A DNA stretch of 64,000 nt from Mytilisepta virgata (lineage: Eukaryota > Mollusca > Bivalvia > Mytilida > Mytilidae), in contig JAPWFG010000018.1 of the NCBI GenBank assembly GCA_028015205.1, positions 2,480,001-2,544,000 on the forward strand, given 5' to 3'. The notes below the pieces were generated by a model. The model worked only from the letters and a program-made list of their open reading frames with translations, was not told where the DNA came from and made no database searches. The position numbers and the translations under genes are program-made. This document shows positions 22,501-37,500 of this stretch, piece after piece (the stretch's first letter is position 1; each line of letters opens with the position of its first letter).

Positions 22501-25500
22501 TAAGACTGAGAATAGTAATTTCAGTGCTGATCACCATTGTTATATATTTTTGTGAATTTTGCGTTTAGGATTTCTTTCCTTTCTGACCTATTACATGATC
22601 CATAAGAATGATTGTAGCTTCATTTAAAAAAAAATGAAGTTTTGTAAAAGATAATGACGTACAAATGTATACTAGGGGCACGTTGTATAATACGAAGAAC
22701 CATTAGTCCAAATATCCACTGGTCCGAAGGTTCATTAGTCCGAAGGATCGTTAGACCAAATATCCACTAGTCCGAACTATCGTTAGTCCGCAAGTGTACT
22801 TAAATTCTATACAATGTGTAATTGTGTCGGCATTTTAAGATTTTCAACACTCGCGCTGTTTTTCTCTCAGATTAATTGTACTGCGGATTGTCATATGGCG
22901 CCCGGAAATTATTTTTGTCGTGTAGAAAAGAGAATGATAAAAAATAGGCGTAATCAATATATACATTGTACGAATATGTCATTATATTTTGCTTAAATAT
23001 TTATCGGCAAAAAAATACCGAATCGAAAAAATGAGAACGGAGCATAACAAACAAACTCCAGGAAGATAAATGTATAACAAAAGGAATAAAAAAAGATATA
23101 ATAAACTAAACAGAATTACAACAAGACAACAAAGAAATTAAAGCACTAGCAATGTGAACGCTCACTGAAACCAGGAGTGACGTAAGGTGATCCGTCAAGC
23201 GTCCATTCCAGAAGTATGTGAAATTTAGGTGAAGTCATACGTGATATAAAACCTTTGTGTCGGCCAATCAATTCGTCAAGACGACCGTAAAAATTGTAGA
23301 GTGACGAAAATAACAAAGCTCGCTCTGTCGAGAAATAAGAGTACGATACTTTTGGAAAACCTGTGTTTCTCGGTAGAAAATAAAAATGCATAATAAGCAT
23401 AAATTGAACACTTAAAGTATTGAGTTTGGAAATTTGTGTAGACTAGAAAAGTAAATGTGTGCCATGTCATGACGCTTTTATTGGTCAAATCAAACTTTTT
23501 ATTACCAGAAATTCTGTTTAGGTTCTTAAATTGTATCTTTGCTTGTATATACTTTAATTTCAGTTTTTTTTAATTTGTTTAGTTAGTTTTGATATCAAAT
23601 ACTGACATATGTTTCGATATGTATCACAATAAAACATGACGATTTTCTGTGGTATTCCGTGATTCTTACTAATAAAACTGAGGGAATTTAAATCAAACTT
23701 TAGTGGACTCGAACTGAGGATGTCTGCTTTCAAAAGTGTGTCTGGATGTCTGGATCTTAAACAAATATGGCTACCGTTACTAATAATAGCAAATTCCTTG
23801 AAACAATTTGTCCCATTTCAAAATTGTTTGGCTCAGAACTATATGAAACTTGCTGCAGTTGTATTCTAAAAAAAAACCAAACCAGCAAAAGCCCTACACC
23901 TATTAAGATTTTTACGTTTGAAATGTAGAATTCAGCAATAACATTTAAACAATTTACACATATATAGAAGATCACATTTAATTTGGTTTGAGATGAAGCA
24001 GTGCGTTTTAGACGGACAACATTTATGACGTTTGGACCAAATGATGTTTAGACTATTGTGCTTTCGGACAAATGGGTTTTCGGACCAATGGAATATTGGG
24101 TCTTCGTAGTATAGATACAGACCCGTATACTAAATATTTCTGTGCTTACATTTTGTTTTACTGTTGTCCTCATTTCCGTAAAGAATGTTGAAATATCATT
24201 TGTTTGTATTTAGAAGTTTTCAGATATTTGTTTTTAACCGGGTTTTCCTCTGGAAAAATCCAATTATTGAATTGCTGAATGCAGGCGGTCGGGCGTTCGG
24301 GCGGACGGCTGCCAATCTTGTCCGCCTATAACTTTCTTGTCTTAAGACCTAGACCTTAGATCTATAGTATGTGGATATGTCACCTCAAGACGATGTGTCA
24401 TGTTTCAAAAATGTTGACCTAAGACCTTGACCCTTAACCTTGAGGTGAATAAATATGTCGTTTTAGATTATCTTCGTGTCCGGTCTGTTACTTTTTTTGT
24501 CTAAAGACCTAGGTTTTGGATTTTTGGTTTGTAGGTAGGTTACCTCAAGATGATGTGTCACGTATCAAGAATATTGACCTTGACTGTTGACCTCAAGGTC
24601 AATAAATAGGTTATCTTTGTAACTTTTTGTCTAAAAACCTGGGCCTTTGATCTTTTGTGTGTAGGTAGGTTACCTCGAGACGATGTATAAACTGCTAATC
24701 ATGTCCAGCCTGTAACTGTTTTAAAACCTAGATCTTAGATTTTTGATGTGTGGATAGTGTACCTCAAGATGATGTGTCGTGTACTAACGATATTGACATC
24801 TGAAGTTGACCCTTGACTTCTTTGTTTGAGAAAAATTACTCAGTAAAAATAAAATAGAAGGAAAACCCGGTTTGCTCTCACTCAGACAGCTCTCTTGTTT
24901 TAATTTGGATTTAGCATTTGTTTCAATTTACTGAATTGTTCTTTTTTTTTTCTTTTTTTGTGGCCTTGACCAATGATCATCACACATAATTATGTTTCTC
25001 TAATGTGAAAGGAGGGAATACTTAGAAAACATCAGTCTCTGAAATGAACAGATCAAATACAGACATATATGGTCACATTAGCTGGATATAACAGTGCGAT
25101 GAGCTCCGTCTACATTCATAAAAAGGTCAATCAAATCATGAAATCTTAGAATATTTATTGTGACCAGGGAGGGGTAGCAGTAGCCATGATTTGAGTTTTT
25201 ATTTTGTTTTAGCTTATTAGTCCCTACCGACAATGGTGTCCGTCCGTCCTTCAGTTTGTTCCTTCAATCCGTCCATCCATCTGTCAGTCATAGTACTTAA
25301 GGCTTCCAGTTTTTTTTAGAAACTGTTGAACCAACTGATCTTATTTTTGATACTAATTTTGATCAACAAGATTTGCACAATCCGTCCATTTACGACTCAT
25401 CAGTTGTGCACAAGGTCTAACATGTGGAAAACTTAAACTGCTATTCAAAAGGATGAAGAGCAATATCAAAATACCAAACTCACCAAAACTGATAAGCCAA

Positions 25501-28500
25501 AACCATCTAAGGACAGATCTTCATGAGTACACGAGGGGAATTCTCCTTAGTTTTCACAAATTTTACAATTTTTTAACTGTAAATTTTCAGTATTAATTTC
25601 GGGGTAGTCTCGAAATACTTGCAAATGAGCTGGGGATAATCTCGGGCACTTGGAATCCACCAGCAGGGGCAGTGGTTAAAACATAATTCTTTGATAACAA
25701 TTTTGATGCAAAGGATAGGCAAATTTCGTGTGAGCTTATAATGGTAACCTACAGATCAAGTTTAAGTTTCACGCTGATCGAATAATTATGGTAAATATAA
25801 TTGACCCTGGAAATAGGAATTATTGTCAAAATATTAGTTTCCGGACTTTTTCCAAACGATTTATCAAATTATTTTGTTTTTGGTAGATAAGCTTAAAAAT
25901 GGTGAGCTACAGATAAAGTCTGAGTTTCACACTGATCCGATAATTATTGTGTTATTGCCCTTGTCACATTATTAATTTTCCGGACTTATGTCGTAATTCC
26001 TTTCACCAACTGATCTTATTTTTAGTATGTGAGCTTTATAATGATGAGCTGCAGATAATTGGATATTTTTTGTTACTTTTCCAGACTTCTTTTACAAGTG
26101 ATCTTGCTTTTGGTATATAACTAATAATCTGAGCTACAGATCAATTTAGAATTATTGTATCCTTTTCAAGCATGGTTTCATGAATCACATCTGCGCCCGT
26201 TTCACATAGTCAAGGAGCATTCGGTGTCTTTGTATATAATACATGTAAATATTAATAACGTAAATTAATTCTATACACATCATTTTCACTTATTGCTTAT
26301 ATTGATCAAGGTTTCAATAGAGGAACTTCAGTTTTTATAATGCCCTCGGGAACAAACAGTTAAAACCAGCAGTGACCCAGACCCAGTGGTAGTAACAAAA
26401 TATATCACAAAATACCGAAATAAATTTGATGCACTGTAAATATCTACACGCATATTTGCAAATGACTGCAAACGTAGTGCCAGACAAATCATTTGTTGCT
26501 ATGGTTAAAATATGACTACTTCAAACTTTCTTAGCGTTGGGTCAGACACACACCTGTGTTATGGCAGTAAAAATCTATTTGTGACAACGTTTTAAAAGTT
26601 TTAACAGTTGTATTTTGTTCATGTCAGTCGATGTTTTACTTTTACAATTTTTCGCGTTATCACAACGTATTTTGACTGCCAGAGCATTTATAATATAATA
26701 TACTATTGACATTAAATAAAACAATTACTGATACGGGCTCATCATTTTTTCATATTATAGAAGCAGTTTAAATAGCTTCAGTCATGTAAACACAGTCAAA
26801 CAAATTTCATATACATCTATCTTGGTCACACTAACAGCCACATGTTGTTTTACAACTTTTTAGAGGATGTTTATTTGACACACGCTGACACATCTTGTCT
26901 TAAAATTAATTACTACCTGTCAATTTGAAAGCCATAACTTACATCAGCATTAAGAATTTATGTTGATTGGTCAATCAAAGACGCCAATTACAAGCAGAAT
27001 AATCATGAATAATTAAAATATTTACATTTGATTTAAATTATTGTTATTTATTAAAAATTGAGTGTACAAATATATTATAACATCTTAAATGAGTGAATGT
27101 ATTCTGCCCACACGATAAAGATACAAATCTTCATGAAAGATAAAAAAAAAACAAATATATGGAATGTGATATACAATGTACTTTAATTTGCTTATCTGTG
27201 TTAGCTAATTGATGTCGTGAATGACAAAGCGGTGAATCAAACCATTTTGGTTGTTTGCTTTTACTTAAGGACGTAATCTGTTTTCTTGGACCCTTTTGAT
27301 TAAGGAAACTTTTAGCAGCATCAATAATAATTAAATTTAACCACTGCACCATTACTTCTACATTGTCAAAGTTATGATCATTAAGTTTATCTTATATATA
27401 TATAGTGTGCTAATTGGGTCTTATTATGATCAAAATGGTTTATAATACAATTGACATTTAACATGACTGAGATTTGACAGTGATCCGATAAACCCCCTGA
27501 AAAATTGTGTACTTTAAGAAATAACACCCTCTTAATTAAAAATTCAGGTTATATACAATAGTCTACAACACTGCTACCATTTGTTGTGTGACAAGTTAAC
27601 TGACAAGTAAAAAATCCATGTAATATCCGCAAACCGGACTGAATACAAATATCATTTAGATATTTTCCTCTTGAGGACAACACATTATCCATACTGTATC
27701 TAATGGGTAAATTAACATCTGATAATATCAACAAATATGGGTACACCTTGTGTTGGTTCGTCTTCCCTTATAAAATCTAAGTTCTTGCATTCAGGTCCGC
27801 CGCCAAAAGTATTTTTCCAAGATTAGAATATTTGGTAACATTTTTTTTAAAATAAATCAAACATGTCCTCATTTAGATATTTTATGCAAGATGAATTTTC
27901 AGGAGGATAGTACATGTAACATAAAAATATATCATCTTTCATCCCACAAAAGTTTTCGATGAGTTTTAACCAAGCATAATCATTGGTTTGATGGTCCAAA
28001 AATTTTATTCCGGTCGTAATTCAGTTTTAACAAGTATTAAAATTCCTCTGAGCGTTTATTAGTGCCTTTAGATTTTGGTCTAATAAGACTAAACGGTTTG
28101 CAACTTTCTAGGGATAATGAATCTTCAAGTGAACAATGGGTTTCCATTAAACATATGATATCTTTATTCTTAATTTTATGTATAAATCTTGGATCACTAT
28201 ACTTGTAAAACCCCTTATTTTTATATCCATTAATATTCCAACAACAGATGTGCAACTGTTACTTTTTCATCTCATATGAACACATTGTGACATAAACAAA
28301 AAGTACCTGTAATAAGTTTACATGAATACATTTAAAGTGCAATTTAACAGCCAAAACTTTCTGTCACTTCTACTATTTATCAGCAATTATTATTCTATTA
28401 CTTTTGTTCTAAGGGAGCTAATACAATTTCTGTATTTTTATTTTTGTTATCAAATCACATGTAAAAAGTTGCATGTGCATGTGTATCTTACTGCACTTTA

Positions 28501-31500
28501 ATACATCCAATAACTATAAAGACCGAAAGTAGGACTTAAAAATGGTAAGCTGCTCCCACTTACATATAAAAAAATTATAAAGTAATCCTACTTCAAAACA
28601 TTATCTACGGACATGATAATAATCATATAAACTAGTATAGACATGATAATACGCATAAAAACTAGTATAGACGTACAGGTATAATAACCATTTATATTTG
28701 TAAACTAATTCCCAAATATATGGGTTGTCCTACCTAAAATGTTCTTATTTATATATATATATACGAAACAGAAAAATGTATCTAGAGCATATTTACAAAT
28801 CCATTGTTTCTTCATACTGGAATTGCCCTTCGCAAGATGGGTTTGGTACATAGGTGGATTGAAATCAGGACCACAAGGATGCATATAAAAAGGGGACATT
28901 GATTGTTGGCATTTAAAACCTCTACCTTGTTGTCGTCCACGTTGTGTACGAAGCCTTGATTCCTTGTGACTAACTGTTTGAAATGGTAACGGTAAAACCA
29001 TTTTTGCAAATTCACAATGCTGGGCTAGCTTCAAAATGAGATTTTCACTACGTATATTGTTAGTGAAGAAATGCAGCAAAATACAATCATAGTCATCATC
29101 CAGCTCTTCGATTTTTTTTTACCATGTCTTAACAGATAAATTCAATGTATTTGTATACATAACAGTTATTCAGGATATTATACGTTCGAATATGTTTGAT
29201 ATGGGAATTCCCAATTATCAAGAGTTTTGCGCTGTGGGGACATAGAAATGCCAGACGTCCATCTGTACGTCCGTGCGTTCGACATTGTAAGTGATCTCAC
29301 GCCTACATTTCGCAATGAATCTTTATAAGATGTATCTCATAGTTGTGATTAAGTATTATCTCGGTCAAGTTCGAATTTCAGTGGCGTACCATTATTATTG
29401 TTGGAGTTATTGCTCTTTGATCTCTGAAAGTTTTGTCAATATTTCTTGTAAGCGATCTCACGCCTACTAATCTTAATGGATTTTATTATCCCCTCGCTTC
29501 AAAGTACGTTTGTTATGTCCAGGTTATCTCAGTGACCACTGGACGTAGAAAGATGCAACTTGGTATTGATTGCACGGTGTGTGGGGACTGGGCAAAATGT
29601 TTTGGAATTTGAATAGCGCCCTTGGGGCGGCCTACAAAGGCAGCCTAAGGGTACATTGTTCCCTTCTCATGCAACTCCTCTCATGTAATAGGTCAAGTTT
29701 GAATTTCAGTGCTATACCATTATTTGTTGTTGTTGGAGTTATTGCCACGTGGCAGGGGACATTAGAACGTTGTTCTTGTTCATTAGATGTTAGAATTTCT
29801 TACTATAATTAAACATACATATTATTGAAATTTTATTGTGTGCATTTACAGCCTTTATAATTGGATTTAATTCTCCAGCCCCTTTATTTATAAAATATGT
29901 GTAAAAACTTAATAAAAAAAATAAATAAAAAAAAAGTACCGACAATCGACAGCAAAATACATGGAATAATGTTATTTAAGAAACAAATGCACATAAATTT
30001 ATAAATTCATTACTTAACTGAACTATTAAAAATTCAATGAAATCTTATTAGTTGAAAATTCCTAAACCACGGCTCTTGTGAACTGCTATTAAGTTTATCT
30101 ACATAACTGCGAGATACTTTCACACCTCCCAGCGATCTACTCACAACAAGGTGTCTGTTTTTTATATTTTGGAGGTGGGCACTGTCATAACAACTCATAT
30201 TTTATGAACATTTTTATTTAAACATAATTATGTTAAAAGGTCAAATACACATGACATAAGTTAATTATTATTTGTATATTTTCTAAGAAAAATATGTCTA
30301 TTTTATTTCATAACAGAATATTTTTTTCAATTAATTAAAATCTTAACGCCATGAAAGTTAAACAGATACCCTAATCATAATTGATTCAACGAACTATGTC
30401 TGAGACAACATATTTTGTCTGATACAAGGAATGCAGTCATATGCAACTATTTTTGCAGTCATTTATAATACAAAAATGTGCTTTGCACTTAAAAAAACGA
30501 CTTTGGTATTTTCAGTCATTTTTTCTGTCAGTAGTGTAAGTAGATTGTACAAGCATACTTGTATTATTGTTTCATTTTTAGTTACCTGGTCCCACTAACA
30601 AATCATCCAGAATCTTAGAAATAAGAATTTTTACCAATTTTGATATCAGTAGATTAGAAAACACCAATGTTCACGTTGTTAAAATATATACATACATCAA
30701 AATACCAGCAACTTAAACTAAATTATGTTCGTACATTTCTAAATCAACTCCCATAAAGTATTTTAACGACAATCATTAGCCCAGGTGGAGCGTGTCATTT
30801 GAACTCATTAAATAAACTTTTAGTGTAGCTCTAAAGCATTTCTATATGGGGTATCTGGCTCCTAATGGGGAGTCATCCTTATTAAAGTTTCATGGTCGTC
30901 ATCAGGACTTGGTTGAGAAGTATGACAAAACCGTTTCCCAAATGAAAATGGACCTGTTACATTGATATTGTCAATTTCTGATACCTTATTTGTCATGGGT
31001 AGCATGGCGGGTGTTATGGAGAAAGCAAGGACTGCTTACTCTTCCGGGGAACCTTATTCTACCCTTGGTTTTTTTGGTGGGGTCCATGTTTTTGATATAT
31101 TTTTGGTTTTTGTAGTTCTCCTGAGTTTGTCTGTTGTTTCGATTTCCCCGCCTTCGAATATCCCTTTTGCTTTTCTTGACGTTACTATACAGTTCAATGT
31201 GTATCGGTAAAACAGATAACAGTACAAAATTACATCTCTGCGAAATAATGTAAACAATGCGATAAACTTTGGAAGGGATCAATTCTTTTTTTTTTAGGAA
31301 TGGTGTTTTTGAAAACTTATTCATTCAAAATTCCGCACTAAGGTTAGAAATAAAAGGTGTTTTATACCTATATATTTTAAGTAATTTGAAATCAAGAAAT
31401 TTTTACTATTCTTTTATTTGTATACACACAAGAACACAAAATTACGAAGAGCAGATTAAATTGTACACACAGAGGACATCTTACATATTTTACTAATCTT

Positions 31501-34500
31501 ACAAATTTAGCATGCAGCTCCGGGAAATATGGTATTAACTGTTCAGAATCCTGTATTGGATGTGTTGGTAATTTGTGTGACAATGAGGATGGCTTATGTG
31601 ATAACAAAACTGTATGTAAACCAGGCTGGAAATTTGGGCCAAAATGTAAAGAGAGTAGGTAGTTTTACATATGTTTACATTCAATTTTTTGAGGAACCTA
31701 AAATCATCTAATGAAAAATACTTAGAAGCTTTAATACAATTATATATTTAATCGTAATTAATTAAAATCATATAATCATTTTTTATTATACGTTAACCAA
31801 CTCCGTTGTTTCAATGTTTTAAATGTGTGTTTTATTTTGAAATCGTTGTGAAACTAATAAACAGCTTTTTTAATTTTCTTAACATCATATTGGAAATGTA
31901 CAAAAAATGTCTTTTTGCACAGCTTGCAACGATACTTATTACGGATTGAACTGCCAGGATAGATGTTACTGTCTTGGTGGTCCTTGCAATAAGTCTACCG
32001 GAAACTGTAAGGCAGGATGTGAAAAAGGTTTTGAAGGAACATCATGTAGTAAAGGTAAAATAGGTTTGAAATGTGACGTCTGTATTTCATTCCATGCTAA
32101 TAACGTACTTAGATCATTATCTGTAGAAAAATATAACGAGCAATTATTTTATCATATCCCAAAACTCAAAATAAATTCTTTACTCACTTATATATGTCAA
32201 GGACTGACGAGTAGGAGCAGCCTTTGCACTGCCATATTGATACAAAGCAAAACATGAAATTGTTAAATTGCGCAAATAGAATTAAATTTCAAAATGTTTT
32301 GGTTTCAAAACGTACTTTAGAATTAAAATTTGAAAAATCCTCCATATATAATTAAAATGAAATGATCTACCAGCGTCAACAGGTGTAATTACTTTTTCTG
32401 CAAATTTGTTGATATGTTAATAATTACAAACTTGAAGTAATATTAAGTATATCTGACTTTAGATTTTGTATTTTCACGTGGTCAAAATGTTTGCAAATAT
32501 GCATTTATCCACCCAAATCTCTCCCAAATTATTATTAAACATGCCATCTTTAAACTAAAATTTCAATATTATATCCATGTGTATGAATTATAAAGTTGAT
32601 TAGTTAAAGATATCAGCTCTTGTTGTGAAACGATTATAAATGTCTCAGAAATTAAGATAAACCCTGTTCTGCAGGTCATAAAACGATCAAATATTTTTTG
32701 AATACCAGCCTTTGTATCAGCAGGTGGTCAGTTTAAAGTAAATCAGATCCAGTCAAATTCTGTCTTATCAGCATGTGGTCACCTTACGTTTCAGGAGTGT
32801 GCCTGTTATTAAACTGCATGTAGCTATCTATTAATCAAATGAATTAATATAATCAAGTTTAGACATGTTTTATAAGCTAGTGAGACTTGAATAATTAAAA
32901 ATAAAGTATTATAAGCTTATAATTCTATTTTGAATAAATCAAGTAGCTCTAACACGTGAAATGCTATGTAAGGTTATCATTTAGTATATGAAGGGTTGAT
33001 AAGTCATTAGAAAATCAATACCCAATGCCGAACATGTTGGAATAAATAACGATATAAACAAATTAACAAATGAGTACATTTGAGAGTCGATACAAAACAG
33101 AAAAAAACATCAAGGGACATCTTTAGCAGTTACTAGTTTTATTAACTCACAAAAGCACGAACTTTTCAACCCATCTAATATCTTTTACACATTGTCCGTT
33201 TATTTCAATATACATTATCTTATTTGAATTGACCAAGGAAAAGCATTTCGTTATTTTAGACTATAAACAGGATAATATTATATAATGGCTTTGATATGTG
33301 TATTTAAAGAATATAACAGTTGAGTGACCTCAAAAAATCCAGAGCCGTAAATAAAAAATGAGTACATACTTTTGTGCATATGTCCAGGGGAAATTCATTG
33401 AAATTGTGACGATATACAATTAATATACCTACAGCCAAACAATTAAAAATCAGGTTTTTTTTATTTAATTATGCCATCAATGCAGTTGTCTCGATCGTTC
33501 CCTCCTTCGAATATCTCTTTGGTATTTCTTGACTTTACTTAAGACGAATCAAGATTGAAACGGCCGGTCGAGATCAAAATCGAGTCACTAGTGACATCTT
33601 TGCAATACTGAGGATGACAAGAGGTATAGGTCTGGTAGATGTGTGCGTCGGTTGGTTTGTAAAAGGCAAAGGTTTGGATTCGCTAAAAGAGAATGTATAT
33701 TTAATGGAGGGATGGTAACATAAGAGGAAATCGATAAAAGTCTGGAGTTCCATACTAGAGTCACCAGACACCAAGACGATATTATCTACATGATCTATGC
33801 ATTTTTCTAATAGACGCGGAAAAGGTCAATGAAATTTCATGAACATCTTTTCCTCCAGGTACCCAACAAACACACATTCAAAACTCGGTCCCAATGTTTT
33901 ACTTATGGCCACCCTTCCCATCGCAACCTACTTACTTCCTTATTCACAGTACGAAAAGCCTAACAGGAGACCGCGGTAATGGTGTCTGGGGAATGCCACA
34001 CTCCCTGCACGCTAAATACCCCGTCTGTATTTTTCGAAAAAAGAGAAGTTAATGGAAGGCTACAGAAGGTTGGTCCTACCTAATCATCCATCCCTTTACT
34101 GTGGCAGTCGATTCCCCTTTGTGACCAACCACTATTTGAATTGTGTTTCATAAATTATTGATATAGTTTTCGTCCTGAAGAAGCACGGAATATTTGCCCC
34201 CGGAGGTTAAACGAAAAATAAGTCAATCATATTACAGTTTCGATATGTGTTGTTTTTAACATTTTGTAGAATGCAATGTGAGTTATTTTGGTGAATCATG
34301 TGAGAACAAATGTGTCGGCTGTATTGCTAATGAATGTGACCGTTGGGAAGGTATTTGTACTAATGGTACTCATTGTAAACCCGGGTGGTTGTTCGAGAAA
34401 AAATGCAATATCAGTAAGTAGCACTAATCCTATTTAACTGAGAATCTGAAAGTATGTATCTGTTCAAGTATTTTAAAGACGCACACATCACTTTGAATCA

Positions 34501-37500
34501 ATAGACGATATCTGTTCGTCATCCATTGTAAAAATTTATCATCTGTTGTTTGTATATTTGATTAACCATAAATAAACGCACTTCAAATCAGTTCGGGATT
34601 ATCTTATTTGATAAACGGTTTAATTCAACCAAATTTTGTTACATCATCATTACTTAAATAGTGAAAATAAAAATTAAACATGGATCGAAAGTATAAAATA
34701 CAAAATGAGTCATGTCACAATCTTCAGTATAAGGTATGAATCCATTCATACAAGTTGACAATGCAAGATATCCTATAAAAAACATTACTATGAATATAAC
34801 TAAAAAACACTGAGATACCTAACACAGCAGATTTATTGGAGTACAAGAAAAAAAGTTTGATAATCATAACACCCTGGAAGAAAATTAAAAGACAAAGACA
34901 TGTAAAAGTGAAAAACCAGGGGTCAGCAATATTATGATAATTAAGATATATAGTGTTTTATGCAATTGATAAGGTTATCGATAGTTTTCCAAAATAGCCA
35001 AATGTTAAAAGATTCAACATTGACATCCTGACTGTACCACGATTTAATCAGTAGTATATAAAGCGTCATTTTGATTTTTTTTTCTAGCTTTATTGATAAT
35101 ATTGCTATCGAAGTCGATGGAGTACAGTACAAACTTTATTTGCGTTTTCGGTTTTATTCCTTTTCTTTCCTACAAACATATGCACATCAGATTTGTTGTC
35201 AGTAGTTCAATATTTATCAAATAAATCACAAACATATTCTCAACCTGATTTGTCTGAACACTACATTGTTTGTATCAAATATGCCCTTTTCGTCCCCTTC
35301 GGACAGATACAGGTCTCTGATTATCAAACTTTAAAAATTGATCTATGAAATTTCCTCTAAAATTACCAATGATTTGATAGAGAGAATCAAATAAACATGT
35401 TCTATAAAATAGGACTGCTTACCTCAAAAATTAGCAAGTGCATTTCTAATGTGCTATAGTTTGATTTGGTTGTACTGCTCGTAAAATATAATGCCACATC
35501 TACGTGTCGGTGAAGAGTCGTTGATTACACATATTTTGAATGTAAACATGTATTCAGAAACAACATATCCGAATTTAAAATCTAAATAAAAAAAACTCAG
35601 TACTAGATTATATGACAAACGAGACGTTTTCCAATTTTATTTGTATGTGCAGCATATGGTGTTTATATTTCTCAATCAATACGATATGCTATAGCCAGCA
35701 GACACTATACTGGCTTCTTGTTGCACCACCATTGTCGGGGAGATAGGCTTTTTAATCAAGGTTAACAGAAAATACGTCTCATAAGCTGCTTAAAAAAGTT
35801 TTATTTCAGATATCAAAATCTTATTGAGAAATATTCTGTTTCCGATAAGATGATTATAAAAAGGGATTTTCTTAATACATAAATACTGTCTTGACTACTG
35901 ATTTTACCGACTTTGTTCGGTAGCGAATTCACGCTATCTGTTTATATTGTAATATACTGGAACCCGTTTAAGCGTAATGGAAGCGCGAGGTTTAGCGCGC
36001 TTTAAAACCTGATTTAACCCATCATTTCCATCGGAAATGCCTGTACCAAAGTTTCCGGTGTTTGCCTATTTATATATAAACTACCACTTGTTTGCTATTG
36101 TTTTTGACAACTGCCTTGGAGTTAAGTAGTCAAATTATTTGGAAGACCAGAAACAGGAGGTCCATTACAAACCTTATGTTTTTTTTTATAATAGGATGGA
36201 AGTTAAAACACTACTTTAAGTTGAACTTTAAAATCAATTAACTAGTAATTGCACCGTCTAAAACTCATGCCAATTGCAAAGCAATGATAACAAACGATCT
36301 GGATAGATAATCCTCTACGTACACATGCATTCATGTATCTACCTTGTTAAGTACTCGCGTTACAAAAAACTCGGAAATGCAAAATACGAATACAAAGATT
36401 ATAAGCAATAAAATCAAACGTCTAAAACGTTTATCCAAAATCTGAATTTTAAATTTATGTTTTAATTTCCCATATCATACTTTAGTGAACATTCTCTCTG
36501 AATTAATTTCATTATTTCGGATTACTGAATCACTTTATATCAACACATGAACAGACGAGATAACTTGATTCCCTGTCAAAAAAAGTATTTTATAGTAAGT
36601 TTAAAAAAAAGGTGTAATACAAATTTTACCATTAAACCATGTTATGCAATACCAACCGTACTGTAAGAAATCAGAACTATTCCTCATAGAAAAAAAATTT
36701 ATTGTGCTCTTAAACCACATTGTATCATGGTTTTAGAATGTAGCAGTGGAACGTATGGTAGAAACTGTTCTGAATCATGTAACGGATGCGTCGGTGACCT
36801 TTGCGACCACGTTGATGGTTTCTGTAGTATTATCCAAACTTGTAAACCTGGATGGAAAAACTCACCAAAATGTGACGAGAGTAAGAAGAATATTTATACG
36901 AAAACTTCAAATCATACAAGATTAAATCTTACCTGATATATATATTAATAATACACCCGAATGCTCACAATTCCCTTCATAACATACCAAAATTAAGTAA
37001 CTGTTTAATATTATATATATACATGCTTCAGGTTTATTACCTATGTATCTATAACATTTAAGCAAACACTTCACAAAACAGTGTTTAGTTTATGGTGGAA
37101 CTGACGTAACAGATCGTTTTCTAATACAGTGTATCTGCCTCTTTCAATATGCTTTCTTACTAGTTTCTGTTATACTTTTGAAGTGTTTCTTATATATTTC
37201 ATTATCTTAATTTGTTTATAATAAGAGAGATTTTGGCGCTTTAGAGTTATTCATTTCCATACGATTCTTAGTTATATTTATTCTTTATTATATAATATTA
37301 TTATCTTATTCGTGCATTATAGTTGGTGTCATGACAGAAGATTCCGACTCGAGTGCATCTATTGGAACAGGAGCTGGTGTTTCATTATTTGTGTTAATTA
37401 TCATTTTACTGAGCACGATGATTTATATAAGGTGGGTATTACTTTTTTAGCTACTAAACGTAACCCGTAACTTCGTACATGTATTAGAATCAGTTTAAAT

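Larger units (their letters stand above)
32055..34269 (+). other. Intron between EGF repeats 4 and 5
   Basis: Contains a Penelope-like RT relic on the opposite strand, a SINE-like 3' end and, at about 33470-33545, another TTCGAATATCTCTTTGGTA block from the tail of the KFYGR-type retroelement. The rest is AT-rich with no exon recognised. Confidence 0.5.

Noticed and set aside
28705..29079. Host gene with a basic RGRQQGRG domain
   Set aside because: No splice sites or homology recognised, and it lies beside and parallel to a LINE relic; kept only as a low-confidence retroelement fragment.
30962..31210. 82-codon frame with hydrophobic C-terminus resembling a membrane protein
   Set aside because: It is the untranslated tail of the KFYGR-type retroelement read in a chance frame; the same block recurs non-coding near 33500 and 62900.
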